NCBI RefSeq assembly: GCF_029338255.1
Contig: NZ_CP119787.1
Coordinates: 1-64,000 of the forward strand
Direction: 5' to 3'
From: Haloarcula halobia
Lineage (GTDB): Archaea > Halobacteriota > Halobacteria > Halobacteriales > Haloarculaceae
Length of the DNA stretch: 64,000 nt
Under the pieces are notes generated by a model. That model was given only the letters and a program-made list of their open reading frames with translations. It searched no databases and had not been told where the DNA came from. The position numbers and the translations under genes were made by a program. Positions 48,759 to 57,449 of this stretch are shown piece after piece; positions within the stretch are counted from its first letter, which is position 1, and each line of letters starts with the position of its first letter.

Positions 48759-49883
48759 ATGAGCAAGCCCAGTCCCGACGGCTACGAGCAGGGCAAGGGC
48801 ATGGACGCCCACAACGCGGTGATGCGCGAGATTCGGTCGCGCAACGACTCGACCTACGACCCCCGGGAGCCGACCCGGGTCTGGCTCGACGAGGACAACA
48901 CGCCCGACGGGGTGTACCAGAGCCTGACGATCATCCTCAACACCGGCGGCTGCCGGTGGGCCCGCGCCGGCGGGTGTACGATGTGTGGCTACGTCGCCGA
49001 GTCCGTCGAGGGCGGCAGCGTCGCCCACGAGGATTTGATGGCCCAGATCCAGCACTGTCTGGACCACGAGGCAGAGAACGCCGACGCCGAGTCGGGCCTC
49101 GTCAAGATATACACCTCCGGGTCCTTCCTCGACGAGCGCGAGGTGCCGGCCGAGACCCGGCAGGCCATCGCCGAGACGTTCGCCGACCGCGAGCGCATCG
49201 TCGTCGAGTCGCTGCCGGACTTCGTGCAGGCCGACCGCGTCGGCGACTTCGTCGACGTGGGCCTCGAGACCGACGTGGCCGTGGGGCTGGAGACGGCAAC
49301 GGACCGCGTGCGCCACGACTCGGTGAACAAGTACTTCGACTTCGCCGACTTCGAAGACGCCTGCGAGGCCGCCCGAGAGGCCGGTGCCGGCGTGAAGGCC
49401 TATCTCCTGATGAAGCCCCCCTTCCTCACCGAGTCGGAGGCCGTCGCGGACATGAAACGCTCCGTGCGGAAGTGTGCCGCCGTTTCCGGCTGTCACACCG
49501 TCTCGATGAACCCCTGCAACGTCCAGCGCTACACGATGGTCGAGGAACTGTACCACGACGGCGGCTACCGCCCGCCGTGGCTCTGGTCGGTCGCCGAGGT
49601 GCTGGAATCGACCGCCGACGTCTCCGGGAGCGGAGCGACCGGAGGCTCGTCAGACTCGTCTGACGGTGAGGACGTCATCGTCGTCTCGGATCCCGTCGGC
49701 CACGGGAGCGACCGCGGCCCGCACAACTGCGGCGAGTGTGACGACCGTGTCCAGCGAGCCATCAAGGACTTCGACCTGCGGCAGGACGAGACGGTCTTCG
49801 AGCAGGTGTCCTGTGAGTGCGAGGCGACGTGGGAGGCCGTGATGGAACGCGAAAAGGGCTACTCGCTGCCGCTGGCGCGCTGA
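48759..49883 (+). CDS. archaeosine synthase radical SAM subunit RaSEA
   Basis: 374 residues. The radical SAM cluster is carried by NTGGCRWARAGGCTMCGY (Cys spacing C-x7-C-x2-C, as in the ELP3/MiaB-like subgroup used by this family). KIYTSGSFLDEREVP, VVESLPDFVQ and VAVGLETATDRVRHDSVNK follow. A Ser/Gly/Asp-rich insert lies near residues 288-304, and a C-terminal Cys set (HNCGECDD; CECEATW) is present. RaSEA acts with ArcS to convert the lysine adduct to archaeosine in tRNA. The whole pathway after preQ0 is thus encoded in this window. Confidence 0.92.
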   Translation: MSKPSPDGYEQGKGMDAHNAVMREIRSRNDSTYDPREPTRVWLDEDNTPDGVYQSLTIILNTGGCRWARAGGCTMCGYVAESVEGGSVAHEDLMAQIQHCLDHEAENADAESGLVKIYTSGSFLDEREVPAETRQAIAETFADRERIVVESLPDFVQADRVGDFVDVGLETDVAVGLETATDRVRHDSVNKYFDFADFEDACEAAREAGAGVKAYLLMKPPFLTESEAVADMKRSVRKCAAVSGCHTVSMNPCNVQRYTMVEELYHDGGYRPPWLWSVAEVLESTADVSGSGATGGSSDSSDGEDVIVVSDPVGHGSDRGPHNCGECDDRVQRAIKDFDLRQDETVFEQVSCECEATWEAVMEREKGYSLPLAR

Positions 49884-49904
49884 GGACTGGCTTTTCGGCT
49901 CGCG

Positions 49905-50201
49905 TCAGAGCACGTCGTCGAGGTCGTGTTTCTCTTGCATCCGGTCGGCCTCGACGGCGTAGCGCTCGCGCGTCTCGGCGTCGTCGACGACCCCGAGGTT
50001 GTCCGGCGAGACGGCCATCGAGACTGGTGTCTCCCGGTGGTCGCCGGTGTAGGAGGTCAGCGCCCGCTCCTTCCGGAAGTCACGCCGGCCGTCCGGCGTC
50101 GCGTAGGTGAGGATGATGAGGTTCTGCTCGTCGTCGGAGTAGGTCCGTTCGACCAGCCAGACCCTGACGGACTCCTGTGTGGTCGCGCTATCGGTGTCCA
50201 T
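49905..50201 (-). CDS. conserved-looking hypothetical protein
   Basis: 98 residues, acidic, with alternating strands (VRVWLVERTYSDDEQNLIIL and TYATPDGRRDFRKERAL) and a helical C-terminus (ADRMQEKHDLDDVL). No family is recognised. It converges with the RaSEA gene. The 295 bases to its right (50202-50496) contain no gene I can support. Confidence 0.6.
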   Translation of the reverse strand: MDTDSATTQESVRVWLVERTYSDDEQNLIILTYATPDGRRDFRKERALTSYTGDHRETPVSMAVSPDNLGVVDDAETRERYAVEADRMQEKHDLDDVL

Positions 50202-50496
50202 AGGTGACAGTACGCCAACTATCGAAAAGTAAGTGTCGGCGCCGTCGGGCGTTCGAGCGGACCACTTTCACTTTCACTCCGGTTGGATGGCCCTTTTGTG
50301 ATCAGGGGGTCTACCGTGTCGTAGGGGCCGCCGGGACCGTCACACGCTCCAGATGGCCCCGTTCCCATCCATCTCCCTTTGGATTCCACGCGGTGAGCGA
50401 CGGCATCGCCGCGCCTCGGGGTTCGAGCGGGACGGAACGACGATGAGCGTTGCTCCCGTCGCTCGGTCGCGGGAGAGAACAGCAGCGAGTGGGTCC

Positions 50497-51173
50497 TTAC
50501 TCCGCGAAGCCTTCGAGCACGCCCTGCCCGTCGGTGCGCCCCAGGTCTTCGAGAGACGCCCGCTCGGGGTGGGGCATCATGACCGCGACGTGGTCGCCCG
50601 CGCCGGTGACGCCCGCGACGGCGTGTTTCGAGCCGTTGGGGTTGGCCTCGGACGTTACCGCACCGTCCGCGTCGCAGTACCGGAAGAGGATGCGGTCCTC
50701 GGCCTCCAGGTCCGCGAGGCGCTCGTCGGTGATCTCGTAGCGGCCCTCGCCGTGAGCGATGGGGAGTTCGACCACGTCGCCTTCCTCGTAGTGGTTGGTC
50801 CACGGCGTGTCCGCGTTCTCCACGCGCAGGTGGACGTGTTCACACTGGAACCGGGCGCTCTCGTTGGTGGTGAACACGCCAGGGTCAGCGACGACTCACA
50901 CCCGATCTGCGCGCCGTTACAGACGCCGAGCACCGGAATGCCGTCCTCGGCAGCGTCCTTGACGTCCTGCATGATGGGCGAGCGAGCGGCCATCGCGCCG
51001 GCCCGGAGGTAGTCGCCGTAGGAGAAGCCGCCGGGGAGCATGATACCCTCGACGGAATCTGGCAGCCCGTCCTCGTGCCAGACGAGTTCGGCGTCGAAGC
51101 CCAGCGACGCCAGCGCCCGGACCGAGTCGCGGTCGCAGTTCGAGCCGCCGAATTGGATCACTGCGATCGTCAT
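50497..51173 (-). CDS. purQ: phosphoribosylformylglycinamidine synthase, glutaminase subunit (frame broken)
   Basis: Start [20 protein letters not shown] overlaps the end of purS (ATGA). Glutaminase features are [17 protein letters not shown], the nucleophile Cys in [11 protein letters not shown] and the His/Glu pair in [12 protein letters not shown] one-base loss near 50880 separates SSLTL from [17 protein letters not shown]. Restored length is about 225 residues. It supplies ammonia from glutamine for step four of purine synthesis. As a conserved purine gene with a single-base defect, it is more likely a sequence error than a pseudogene. Confidence 0.93.
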
Positions 51174-51424
51174 TCGGCCTGGTCGACCTCCACGTCGTAG
51201 TCGTGGATGGTCGGGTTCGCGAGCAGGCGTTCGGCCATCTCCGCGGCCCGGTCGGCGGCCTCGTCGGCCGACGCGGCGTCGATGTCGAGCTCGAACTGGT
51301 CCGCAGACCGGAGGTCCTCGAGCTCGAAGCCCAGCCGTTCGAGCGAGTGCTGGGTCGTCTCGGCCTCGGGGTCCAGAACGCCCCGTTTGAGTCGGACGGT
51401 CACCGTTGCGGTGTAGACGGTCAT
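51170..51424 (-). CDS. purS: phosphoribosylformylglycinamidine synthase subunit PurS
   Basis: ATG 51424 ([20 protein letters not shown]) gives the expected 84 residues. The hallmark is [20 protein letters not shown], followed by [20 protein letters not shown]. PurS dimerises and docks PurQ onto PurL. It overlaps purQ by 4 bases, so the two are co-translated; purL is not in this window. Confidence 0.94.
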   Translation of the reverse strand: MTVYTATVTVRLKRGVLDPEAETTQHSLERLGFELEDLRSADQFELDIDAASADEAADRAAEMAERLLANPTIHDYDVEVDQAE

Positions 51425-51462
51425 TACACGCAAGCGGGCGTGGGGCGGAGAAAACGCTTGTG

Positions 51463-52116
51463 TTATCCCATCGGCGTCCACTCGGTCGGTTGGTCGGGGA
51501 GGCCCTGTACCCGGATCTCCGGCCCGTCGTCCCCGCCGCGGACGTCGATCCGACCGTCGAACGACTGGGCGATGCTGCCGACGACCTGGTCGTCGTGTGC
51601 CTCGGGGTCGATGACACAGACGCTCAGGCCGTCGGCGGTCCGGACGCGGCTGGTGACGATGTTCACGAACCGGAAGACCGAGCGAACGTCCTCGCTGAAC
51701 ACCAGCAGCGGCGTCAGCGTGTAGATGCCCGTCCTGACGGCGTCGTAGCCCCGGGCGTACATCTCCTCGTACTGCCCGGAGTACTCGATGCCGATACCCG
51801 TGAGGTCGGCGGGCGACGTCACCGCCGTGACGGACTCGCCGAGTGCCTCGTCGTCCGCCCGGTTGCAGTCGACGACCCGGACCCGGCCGCCGGAGACGTC
51901 ACAGCCCAGCGCGTCGAATCCCGCCAGGATCTCGCCGGCACTCGTGTCGGCGGCGACGACGACGATGCCGTCGGCCGAGTCGGCCGCGAGCAACCGCAGC
52001 GCCGCCTCGCGGGTGCCATCGAGGATCGGCCCGGCGACCAGGATGTTGGTACCTGGGTCGACGGGGTTCAGCGGCGTCCCCGCGAACGTATACCGGCCGT
52101 CGTGACGCTGACCCAT
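51463..52116 (-). CDS. RecA-superfamily-like haloarchaeal protein, degenerate P-loop
   Basis: 217 residues. The order of strands ([47 protein letters not shown]) resembles KaiC/GvpD-type RecA folds, but the P-loop lacks the GK[ST] of a working Walker A. The C-terminal [19 protein letters not shown] is typical of this haloarchaeal group. It starts two bases before the end of the receiver-GAF gene (52118), so the two are one operon, probably a regulatory pair. Function unknown. Confidence 0.65.
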   Translation of the reverse strand: MGQRHDGRYTFAGTPLNPVDPGTNILVAGPILDGTREAALRLLAADSADGIVVVAADTSAGEILAGFDALGCDVSGGRVRVVDCNRADDEALGESVTAVTSPADLTGIGIEYSGQYEEMYARGYDAVRTGIYTLTPLLVFSEDVRSVFRFVNIVTSRVRTADGLSVCVIDPEAHDDQVVGSIAQSFDGRIDVRGGDDGPEIRVQGLPDQPTEWTPMG

Positions 52117-52117
52117 C

Positions 52118-52999
52118 TCACGTCACCCCGGCACCGAGTCGGCGGCGCAGCGACAGCTGTTCTTCGACTTCGTCGGCGAATCGCCGGATGTCGGCCCGCT
52201 CGGCGGCCGTGTACGAGCGGGGCTCGTCGTCGATACAGCAGACCGCGCCCAGGGCATTGCCCGCCTCGTCGGTTATCCGGGCCCCGGCGTACGAGCGGAT
52301 GTCGAGGTCGTCGAGTCGGTCGTTGGCGGCAAAGCGAGGGTCCTCGTGCGTGTCGTCGACCACGGTCACCTCATCGGAGAGGATGGTGTGCGTACAGATG
52401 GAGTCCTCGCGGGCCAGCGTCCGCCAGTTGGCCCCCTCGCAGGCGACGAACCGCTCCTCGTGTTCGTCGACGAGTCCCACGAAGGCAACGTCGATGTCGA
52501 AGTGCGTCGTCATCAGCGCCGTGAGGCGCTCGAACGTCTCCTCGGCGGCGAGCGCCTCGACGTCGTACTCGCGGACGGCCGCGAGGCGATCGGCCTCCCG
52601 GTCCGGGACGGGGAACGCGGCGTGGGTCGACTCGGCGGCCGCGAGCGCGACGACGTCGGCGAGTCGCTCGCGGGCAGCGGGAATCGACCGCGGGACGTAC
52701 TCGACGACCTGGTCCGGCCGGCCCCTGGGCAGATCGGACGGCGACTCGTCGGTAAAGAGGATACAGACACAGTCGTCGTGTGCCAGTCGGACCGCATCGA
52801 CGACGTCGAAGGCGTCCCCGTCCGGGAACGAAAAGGCCGTGACCACGCAGTCGACTGACTCGTCGACGGCCGCGTCGACATCCGCGACGGTGGCCGCGCC
52901 GACGACGTCCAGGTCCGCGCCGGCCAGCGCCTCGAGCGTCGCCGCCCGTGCAGCGTCGTCCGGGTCGGCACAGACCACGGTCGGGTGGTGCTCGCTCAC
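52118..52999 (-). CDS. receiver-like plus GAF-domain regulator
   Basis: GTG 52999 (VSEHHPTVVCADPDDAARAA) starts a 293-residue protein. Residues ~1-115 have response-regulator topology, but the phosphoacceptor Asp position appears as Ala (CVVTAFSFPDGDAFDVV where family members have V-x-D). Residues ~145-285 are a GAF domain: TALMTTHFDIDVAFVGLVDE, CTHTILSDEVTVVDDTHEDP and GARITDEAGNALGAVCCID. It would sense a ligand and signal without phosphorylation; the last step is inference. There is no DNA-binding output domain. Confidence 0.75.
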   Translation of the reverse strand: MSEHHPTVVCADPDDAARAATLEALAGADLDVVGAATVADVDAAVDESVDCVVTAFSFPDGDAFDVVDAVRLAHDDCVCILFTDESPSDLPRGRPDQVVEYVPRSIPAARERLADVVALAAAESTHAAFPVPDREADRLAAVREYDVEALAAEETFERLTALMTTHFDIDVAFVGLVDEHEERFVACEGANWRTLAREDSICTHTILSDEVTVVDDTHEDPRFAANDRLDDLDIRSYAGARITDEAGNALGAVCCIDDEPRSYTAAERADIRRFADEVEEQLSLRRRLGAGVT

Positions 53000-53120
53000 A
53001 CTGCACGGGAAACACTCGAGCGTAATAGTTGTGCTGCCACTGCAGGAAAACGAAGCCTTTTGCTTGGGGCACGACCAACAGAGCGCCAATGAAACACATC
53101 GAGCGCCGGAGGTGGTGGGC

Positions 53121-54095
53121 GTGACCCGGAACCTGACCGAGATAACCGTCGTCGGCGACGACGACACGGGGCTCATCGCGGAGGTCACCTCCCTCCTGTT
53201 CGAACGGGGCATCAACATCGAGGACCTAGACCAGGCCGTCCGGGAGGGCGTCTTCCGGATGACCATGCACGTCGACACCGCCGAGATGGTGACGACGGAG
53301 GAGAAACTCCGCGAGGACCTGACCGAGCTCGGGGACGAGCTCGACGTCGACATCCAGGTCCGGTTCCCTGCGGACCGCGAGACCCAGTCCATCGCCGTCC
53401 TCGTCACGAAGGAATCCCACTGTCTCGAAGCCCTGTTCGAGTCCTGGGCCAACGGCGACCTGGGGGCCGACATCGAGGTGGTCATCGGCAACCACAGCGA
53501 CCTCGAACCCCTGGCCGCGAAGTACGACGTCCCCTTCCACGACATCGGCGACGAGAAGGGGACCCCCGACGAGGCGGAACTGCTCGAGTTGCTCGCCGAG
53601 TACGACGCCGACCTCATCGTGCTGGCCCGCTACATGCGCATCCTCTCGCCGGACGTGGTCTTCCGCTACGAGAGCCGCATCATCAACGTCCATCCCAGTC
53701 TGCTGCCGGCGTTCCCCGGTGCCTCCGCCTACATGCAGGCCATCGAGGAGGGCGTCCGCATCGCCGGCGTCACCGCCCACTACGTGACGACGGACTTGGA
53801 CCAGGGGCCCATCATCACCCAGCGGGCCTTCAACGTCCCCGACGACGCCTCGGAGGAAGAGCTCCAGCAGCTCGGCCAGCCGCTCGAGGCCGACGCGCTG
53901 CTCGAGGCGATTCGGCTCCACCTCGACGACGAGGTCACCGTCCACCGCGGCCGGACGAAGCTGCGGGACCCCGAGGAGACGGAGGCCCAGCTGGGCGCGC
54001 CGGAGGAACTGGACAGCCTCAATCCCGACCGCCCCATCGACGGCCTCGGGGAGTTCGTGGCCGGCGAGGAGCCGGAGGCCGAAGCGGACGATTAG
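53121..54095 (+). CDS. purU: formyltetrahydrofolate deformylase
   Basis: No ATG is in frame; GTG 53121 (VTRNLTEITVVGDDDTGLIA) is chosen among close GTGs because the ACT domain begins here. The ACT domain covers ~1-80, followed by the formyltransferase fold with VLARYMRILSPDVVFRY, INVHPSLLPAFPGASAY (catalytic Asn/His) and ITQRAFNVPDD. 324 residues. It hydrolyses 10-formyl-THF to formate and THF, and in archaea without PurN can supply formate for PurT/PurP-type steps. The C-terminal ~50 acidic residues are an extension. It diverges from the receiver-GAF gene. Confidence 0.92.
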   Translation: MTRNLTEITVVGDDDTGLIAEVTSLLFERGINIEDLDQAVREGVFRMTMHVDTAEMVTTEEKLREDLTELGDELDVDIQVRFPADRETQSIAVLVTKESHCLEALFESWANGDLGADIEVVIGNHSDLEPLAAKYDVPFHDIGDEKGTPDEAELLELLAEYDADLIVLARYMRILSPDVVFRYESRIINVHPSLLPAFPGASAYMQAIEEGVRIAGVTAHYVTTDLDQGPIITQRAFNVPDDASEEELQQLGQPLEADALLEAIRLHLDDEVTVHRGRTKLRDPEETEAQLGAPEELDSLNPDRPIDGLGEFVAGEEPEAEADD

Positions 54096-54237
54096 GCGAG
54101 CGAGTGTCCGCAGGACACTCGGTACAGGCGAGCGGTGGAACCGCGAGCCAGTCCGAACCGCTATAGCGTGTTCGGACACGTAAGCGGCCGGTTCGTAGAA
54201 GCCGACGATTAGGCTGGCGAGCGTCCGCGGGACAGTC
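54081..54237 (+). repeat. imperfect direct repeat of the purU 3' end
   Basis: gaagcggacgattagg (54081-54096) and its continuation to about 54120 recur imperfectly from gaagccgacgattagg (54198-54213) to about 54237. The second copy includes the frame end of a putative minus-strand gene. It may be a degraded tandem duplication. Confidence 0.4.
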
Positions 54238-54620
54238 GACGACACTCATGGGGCGAACCGACTCGAGACGCGCCCCCGTCGACGCCACCGGCGGCGCCGA
54301 CGACCCCGCCCGAGAGCAAGCCCAGGCCGCCGAGCAGACCGCTTCGGACCCGGGTCGCGTTCAGCAACTATCCGGTGGTCGCCCCGCCGAGGCCGACGGC
54401 CAGCACGAACGGGCCGGCGAAGGCCCAGGTCTGGAGGCCGGTGCCCACGCTCCGGGCCGTCGCGAGGCCCACTACCGGGAGGGGCGCGAGCGTCACCGCG
54501 CCCGGGACGAGCGTGGCGACGACGCCCGCGACGACGCTGCCGGCGGTGTCGAGCGTGCCCGTATCCGGATCCCGACACGCGGTGGCATATAGCAGGGAGC
54601 TGAGCGGGTACGCGGGGTAG
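54209..54620 (-). pseudogene. hydrophobic membrane protein frame, start unclear, in-frame TAG
   Basis: The minus frame reads as a small membrane protein: TAGSVVAGVVATLVPGAVT, then PVVGLATARSVGTGLQTWAF, then AGPFVLAVGLGGATTG. A TAG at 54369-54371 follows, then in-frame LLGGLGLLSGGVVGAAGGVD to a stop at 54209. No start codon is visible in this frame to the right, so the 5' end is missing or shifted. The hydrophobic Gly/Ala/Val/Leu pattern makes the frame credible. Function unknown. Confidence 0.35.
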
Positions 54621-54660
54621 TCACAGCGTAAACGACTCGCCGGTGGTTTCTGGTTCGGAA

Positions 54661-54670
54661 ACGTTTATTC
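54661..54670 (+). promoter_or_regulatory. TATA-box promoter of etfBA
   Basis: The region acgtttattc carries the TATA core tttatt at 54664-54669, 28 bp before ATG 54694, consistent with a leaderless transcript. Confidence 0.6.
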
Positions 54671-54693
54671 GCCGTCCGGTACCAGGTCGTGGT

Positions 54694-55488
54694 ATGAAAA
54701 TTCTTGTCACAGTCAAGCAGGTCGCGGTCGTCGACGACGAGTTCGAGATCGACGGACTCGGGATCGACGACCGGTACGTCACACACGACCTCAACGAGTG
54801 GGACGAGTACGCCGTCGAGGAGGCCGTCCAGATACAGGAGGCCGCCGACGAGGACGTCGAGGTCGTGACGGTGACGGTGGGCCCCGAGGAGAGCGAGGAG
54901 ACGATCCGCCAGGCGCTGGCGAAGGGGGCCGACCGCGCGGTGCGGGTCTGGGACGACACGCTGGTCGAGGCCGGATTGCTCGACCCGGCGACCAAGGCCC
55001 GCGTCGTCGAGGCCGTCGCCGCCGAGGAGGACCCGGACCTCGTGCTCACGGGCGTGCAGTCGGCCGACGACGGCTTCGGTGCGACCGGGGTGACCCTGGC
55101 CGAGCGACTGGGCTTCGAGTGGGCCGCCGTCGTCAACGACCTGGAGCTGGACCGCGAGGCCGGCGTCGCCGCCGTCCACCGCGAGTTAGAGGGCGGCATC
55201 GAGGAGCTGGCCGACGTCCAGTTGCCCGCCGTTCTGACCATCCAGACCGGCATCAACGACCCGCGGTACGCCAGTCTCAGGGGGATTCGTCAGGCCCAGA
55301 GCAAGGAACTGGCTGTGAAGTCCCTCGAGGACGTCGGCCTGTCGCCGGCCGACATCGAGAGCCCGCTCGAACAGACGTCGCTGTACGAACCCACCAGCGA
55401 GAGCGACGCGACGGTCTTCGAGGGGAGCGCCGAAGAGACGGCCGGCGAACTGGCCGCGGTCCTCCGTGAGGCGGGGGTGGCGAACTGA
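54694..55488 (+). CDS. etfB: electron transfer flavoprotein beta subunit
   Basis: ATG 54694 (MKILVTVKQVAVVDDEFEID) lies 28 bp after a TATA box and matches the family start. Key segments are THDLNEWDEYAVEEAVQIQE, LTGVQSADDGFGATGVTLAE and LTIQTGINDPRYASLRGIRQ (the Etf-beta signature). 264 residues. EtfB forms a heterodimer with EtfA, binds an adenine nucleotide and accepts electrons from acyl-CoA or other dehydrogenases. It overlaps etfA in TGATG. Confidence 0.93.
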   Translation: MKILVTVKQVAVVDDEFEIDGLGIDDRYVTHDLNEWDEYAVEEAVQIQEAADEDVEVVTVTVGPEESEETIRQALAKGADRAVRVWDDTLVEAGLLDPATKARVVEAVAAEEDPDLVLTGVQSADDGFGATGVTLAERLGFEWAAVVNDLELDREAGVAAVHRELEGGIEELADVQLPAVLTIQTGINDPRYASLRGIRQAQSKELAVKSLEDVGLSPADIESPLEQTSLYEPTSESDATVFEGSAEETAGELAAVLREAGVAN

Positions 55489-56441
55489 TGACGGTACTGA
55501 CCGTCGCCGAGCACCGCCGCGGCGAGCTCCGGCCGGTGAGCCTCGAACTGCTCAGCGTCGGCCGCCTGCTCGCCGAGGAGACGGGAGACGAGCACCACAC
55601 CGTCGTAATCGGCGGCGACGTGGAGACGTTCGGTCGGAAACTCGACCGCGAGGGCGTCGAGACGGTCTACACCGTCGACGAGGGCGAGGAGTTCAACCAC
55701 GACGTCTACGTCCAGGCGGTGACCCAACTGGCCGAGGCCCTCGACCCGTCGCTGGTGGTGATGCCAAACACGGTCAACGGCCTCGACTACGCCCCCGCTG
55801 TCGCCAGCGACCTGGGCCTGCCGCTGGTGACCGACGTGGTCGACGTCGACTACGGCGAGCGACTGACCGCGACCCGCGAGCTGTACGGGTCCAAGACCGA
55901 GACGACCATCGACGTCCACGCCGAGGCGGCCGCGCTGACGGTCCGACCCGGCGAGTGGCCCGCCGCGGAGGGCGTCAACGGCTCGTCCGTCGAGCCCTTC
56001 GAGGTCGACGTCGACGAGTCGGCGGTCCGCTCGACTGTCACCGGCTTCGAGGAGGTCGGTGGCGGCGACGTCGACATCACCGACGCCGACGTGCTGGTCT
56101 CGGTCGGGCGCGGCATCGGCGAGGAGGAGAACCTCGACCTCGTGTTCGACCTGGCCGAGGCGCTGGACGCGACGGTGTCGGCCTCCCGGCCGCTCATCGA
56201 CAACGGCTGGCTGGAGAAGGACCGCCAGGTCGGCCAGTCGGGGAAGGTGGTCACGCCGGACGTCTACATCGCCGTCGGCATCTCCGGGGCCGTCCAGCAC
56301 GTCGCCGGGATGAAGGGCGCCGACACCATCGTCGCCATCAACACCGACCCCAACGCGCCCATCTTCGACATCGCCGACTACGGCATCGTCGACGACCTCT
56401 TCGACGTGGTGCCGGCGCTCATCGAGGAGTTCGGCGGGTAA
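55488..56441 (+). CDS. etfA: electron transfer flavoprotein alpha subunit
   Basis: 317 residues. The N-terminal domain has [20 protein letters not shown]. The C-terminal FAD domain is clear: [59 protein letters not shown] and [20 protein letters not shown]. It carries the flavin that passes electrons to the membrane quinone reductase. Its last ~60 bases are the first part of a tandem repeat; the fourth repeat copy ends EEFEG rather than EEFGG, so the original gene end may have been the distal copy. Confidence 0.94.
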   Translation: MTVLTVAEHRRGELRPVSLELLSVGRLLAEETGDEHHTVVIGGDVETFGRKLDREGVETVYTVDEGEEFNHDVYVQAVTQLAEALDPSLVVMPNTVNGLDYAPAVASDLGLPLVTDVVDVDYGERLTATRELYGSKTETTIDVHAEAAALTVRPGEWPAAEGVNGSSVEPFEVDVDESAVRSTVTGFEEVGGGDVDITDADVLVSVGRGIGEEENLDLVFDLAEALDATVSASRPLIDNGWLEKDRQVGQSGKVVTPDVYIAVGISGAVQHVAGMKGADTIVAINTDPNAPIFDIADYGIVDDLFDVVPALIEEFGG

Positions 56442-56991
56442 CTTGAGCATCCGGCGGCTCTGCCGCCGGTTCACCGGTCGCGAGCAACGCGAGCGACCGG
56501 CCTTTTTCGCCCACGTTTTTCAACGAGCGGTGCGCGAAGCGCACCCGAGGCCGAAAAAGGTGGTATTGGCATCGTCGACGACCTCTTCGACGTGGTGCCG
56601 GCGCTCATCGAGGAGTTCGGCGGGTAACTTGAGCATCCGGCGGCTCTGCCGCCGGTTCACCGGTCGCGAGCAACGCGAGCGACCGGCCTTTTTCGCCCAC
56701 GTTTTTCAACGAGCGGTGCGCGAAGCGCACCCGAGGCCGAAAAAGGTGGTATTGGCATCGTCGACGACCTCTTCGACGTGGTGCCGGCGCTCATCGAGGA
56801 GTTCGGCGGGTAACTTGAGCATCCGGCGGCTCTGCCGCCGGTTCACCGGTCGCGAGCAACGCGAGCGACCGGCCTTTTTCGCCCACGTTTTTCAACGAGC
56901 GGTGCGCGAAGCGCACCCGAGGCCGAAAAAGGTGGTATTGGCATCGTCGACGACCTCTTCGACGTGGTGCCGGCGCTCATCGAGGAGTTCG
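56382..56991 (+). repeat. 186-bp tandem repeat, about 3.3 copies, including the etfA C-terminus
   Basis: Copies begin with ggcatcgtcgacgac at 56382, 56568, 56754 and 56940, exactly 186 bp apart. Each unit contains the last ~20 codons and stop of etfA, then a palindrome-rich spacer with hairpins (ggcggc-tct-gccgcc; ccggtcgcgag...cgcgaccgg) and aaaaaggt. The last copy stops after about 52 bp. The array is either a real tandem duplication or an assembly artefact; the copies look identical. Confidence 0.92.
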
Positions 56992-57017
56992 AGGGATAAC
57001 AACGTAGCACAGGTCCG

Positions 57018-57449
57018 CTATTGCTCGTACGGATTTTCGGGTGTCGTGAGACGAGTGACTTCGGGGACGCTGTCGAACCCATCGTCGAAACTGTAGAGGT
57101 AGTCGACATCTGTTCGGTCCATCGCTGCAACGATGACGGCATCCGTCAGCGAGAGTGATTCGTAGCGTCGGAACACGGAGCGACCAGCGTCGAAGTCGGA
57201 CTTCGAGGTCTGCTGGAGGGAAAACCCGCTGCTCTCGAGTATCGCATCGAGCGTTTCGGTCGCGACGTCGTGTCCTGCTCTCGCCTGAAGGTAGTTGACG
57301 ACTTCCTCCAGAACGTCGCTGAGGACGTACGCTATCGGGAGTGTTCCGTGGTCCATCGCCCGCGTGATCGCGTCCCCGCGCTCGTGATTCTGATCGCGGG
57401 AGAGTCGGGCCGCGATGAGAACGTTCGCATCCACGGCGACTGCGGCCAT
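57018..57449 (-). CDS. PIN-domain ribonuclease toxin
   Basis: ATG 57449 (MAAVAVDANVLIAARLSRDQ) gives 143 residues. PIN acidic residues are D7 in AVDANVLIAA, E in SDVLEEVVNYL, D in LSLTDAVIVAAM and D in LYSFDDGFDSV. It overlaps the antitoxin gene by one base. It should cleave RNA when free. The gene is on the opposite strand to etfBA and converges with the repeat array. Confidence 0.87.
   Translation of the reverse strand: MAAVAVDANVLIAARLSRDQNHERGDAITRAMDHGTLPIAYVLSDVLEEVVNYLQARAGHDVATETLDAILESSGFSLQQTSKSDFDAGRSVFRRYESLSLTDAVIVAAMDRTDVDYLYSFDDGFDSVPEVTRLTTPENPYEQ

Noticed and set aside
25442-54371. TAG recoding (for example pyrrolysine) as explanation for the in-frame TAG codons
   Set aside because: Several intact genes here end with TAG (VapC-like, both VanZ-like genes, arcS), so TAG works as a stop. 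Error or point mutation is simpler.
56443-57096. A 217-codon open frame with a 62-residue period across the tandem array
   Set aside because: 186 is divisible by three, so any open frame in one unit repeats. The product is Arg/Ser-rich with a TTG start and runs through etfA sequence in another frame.
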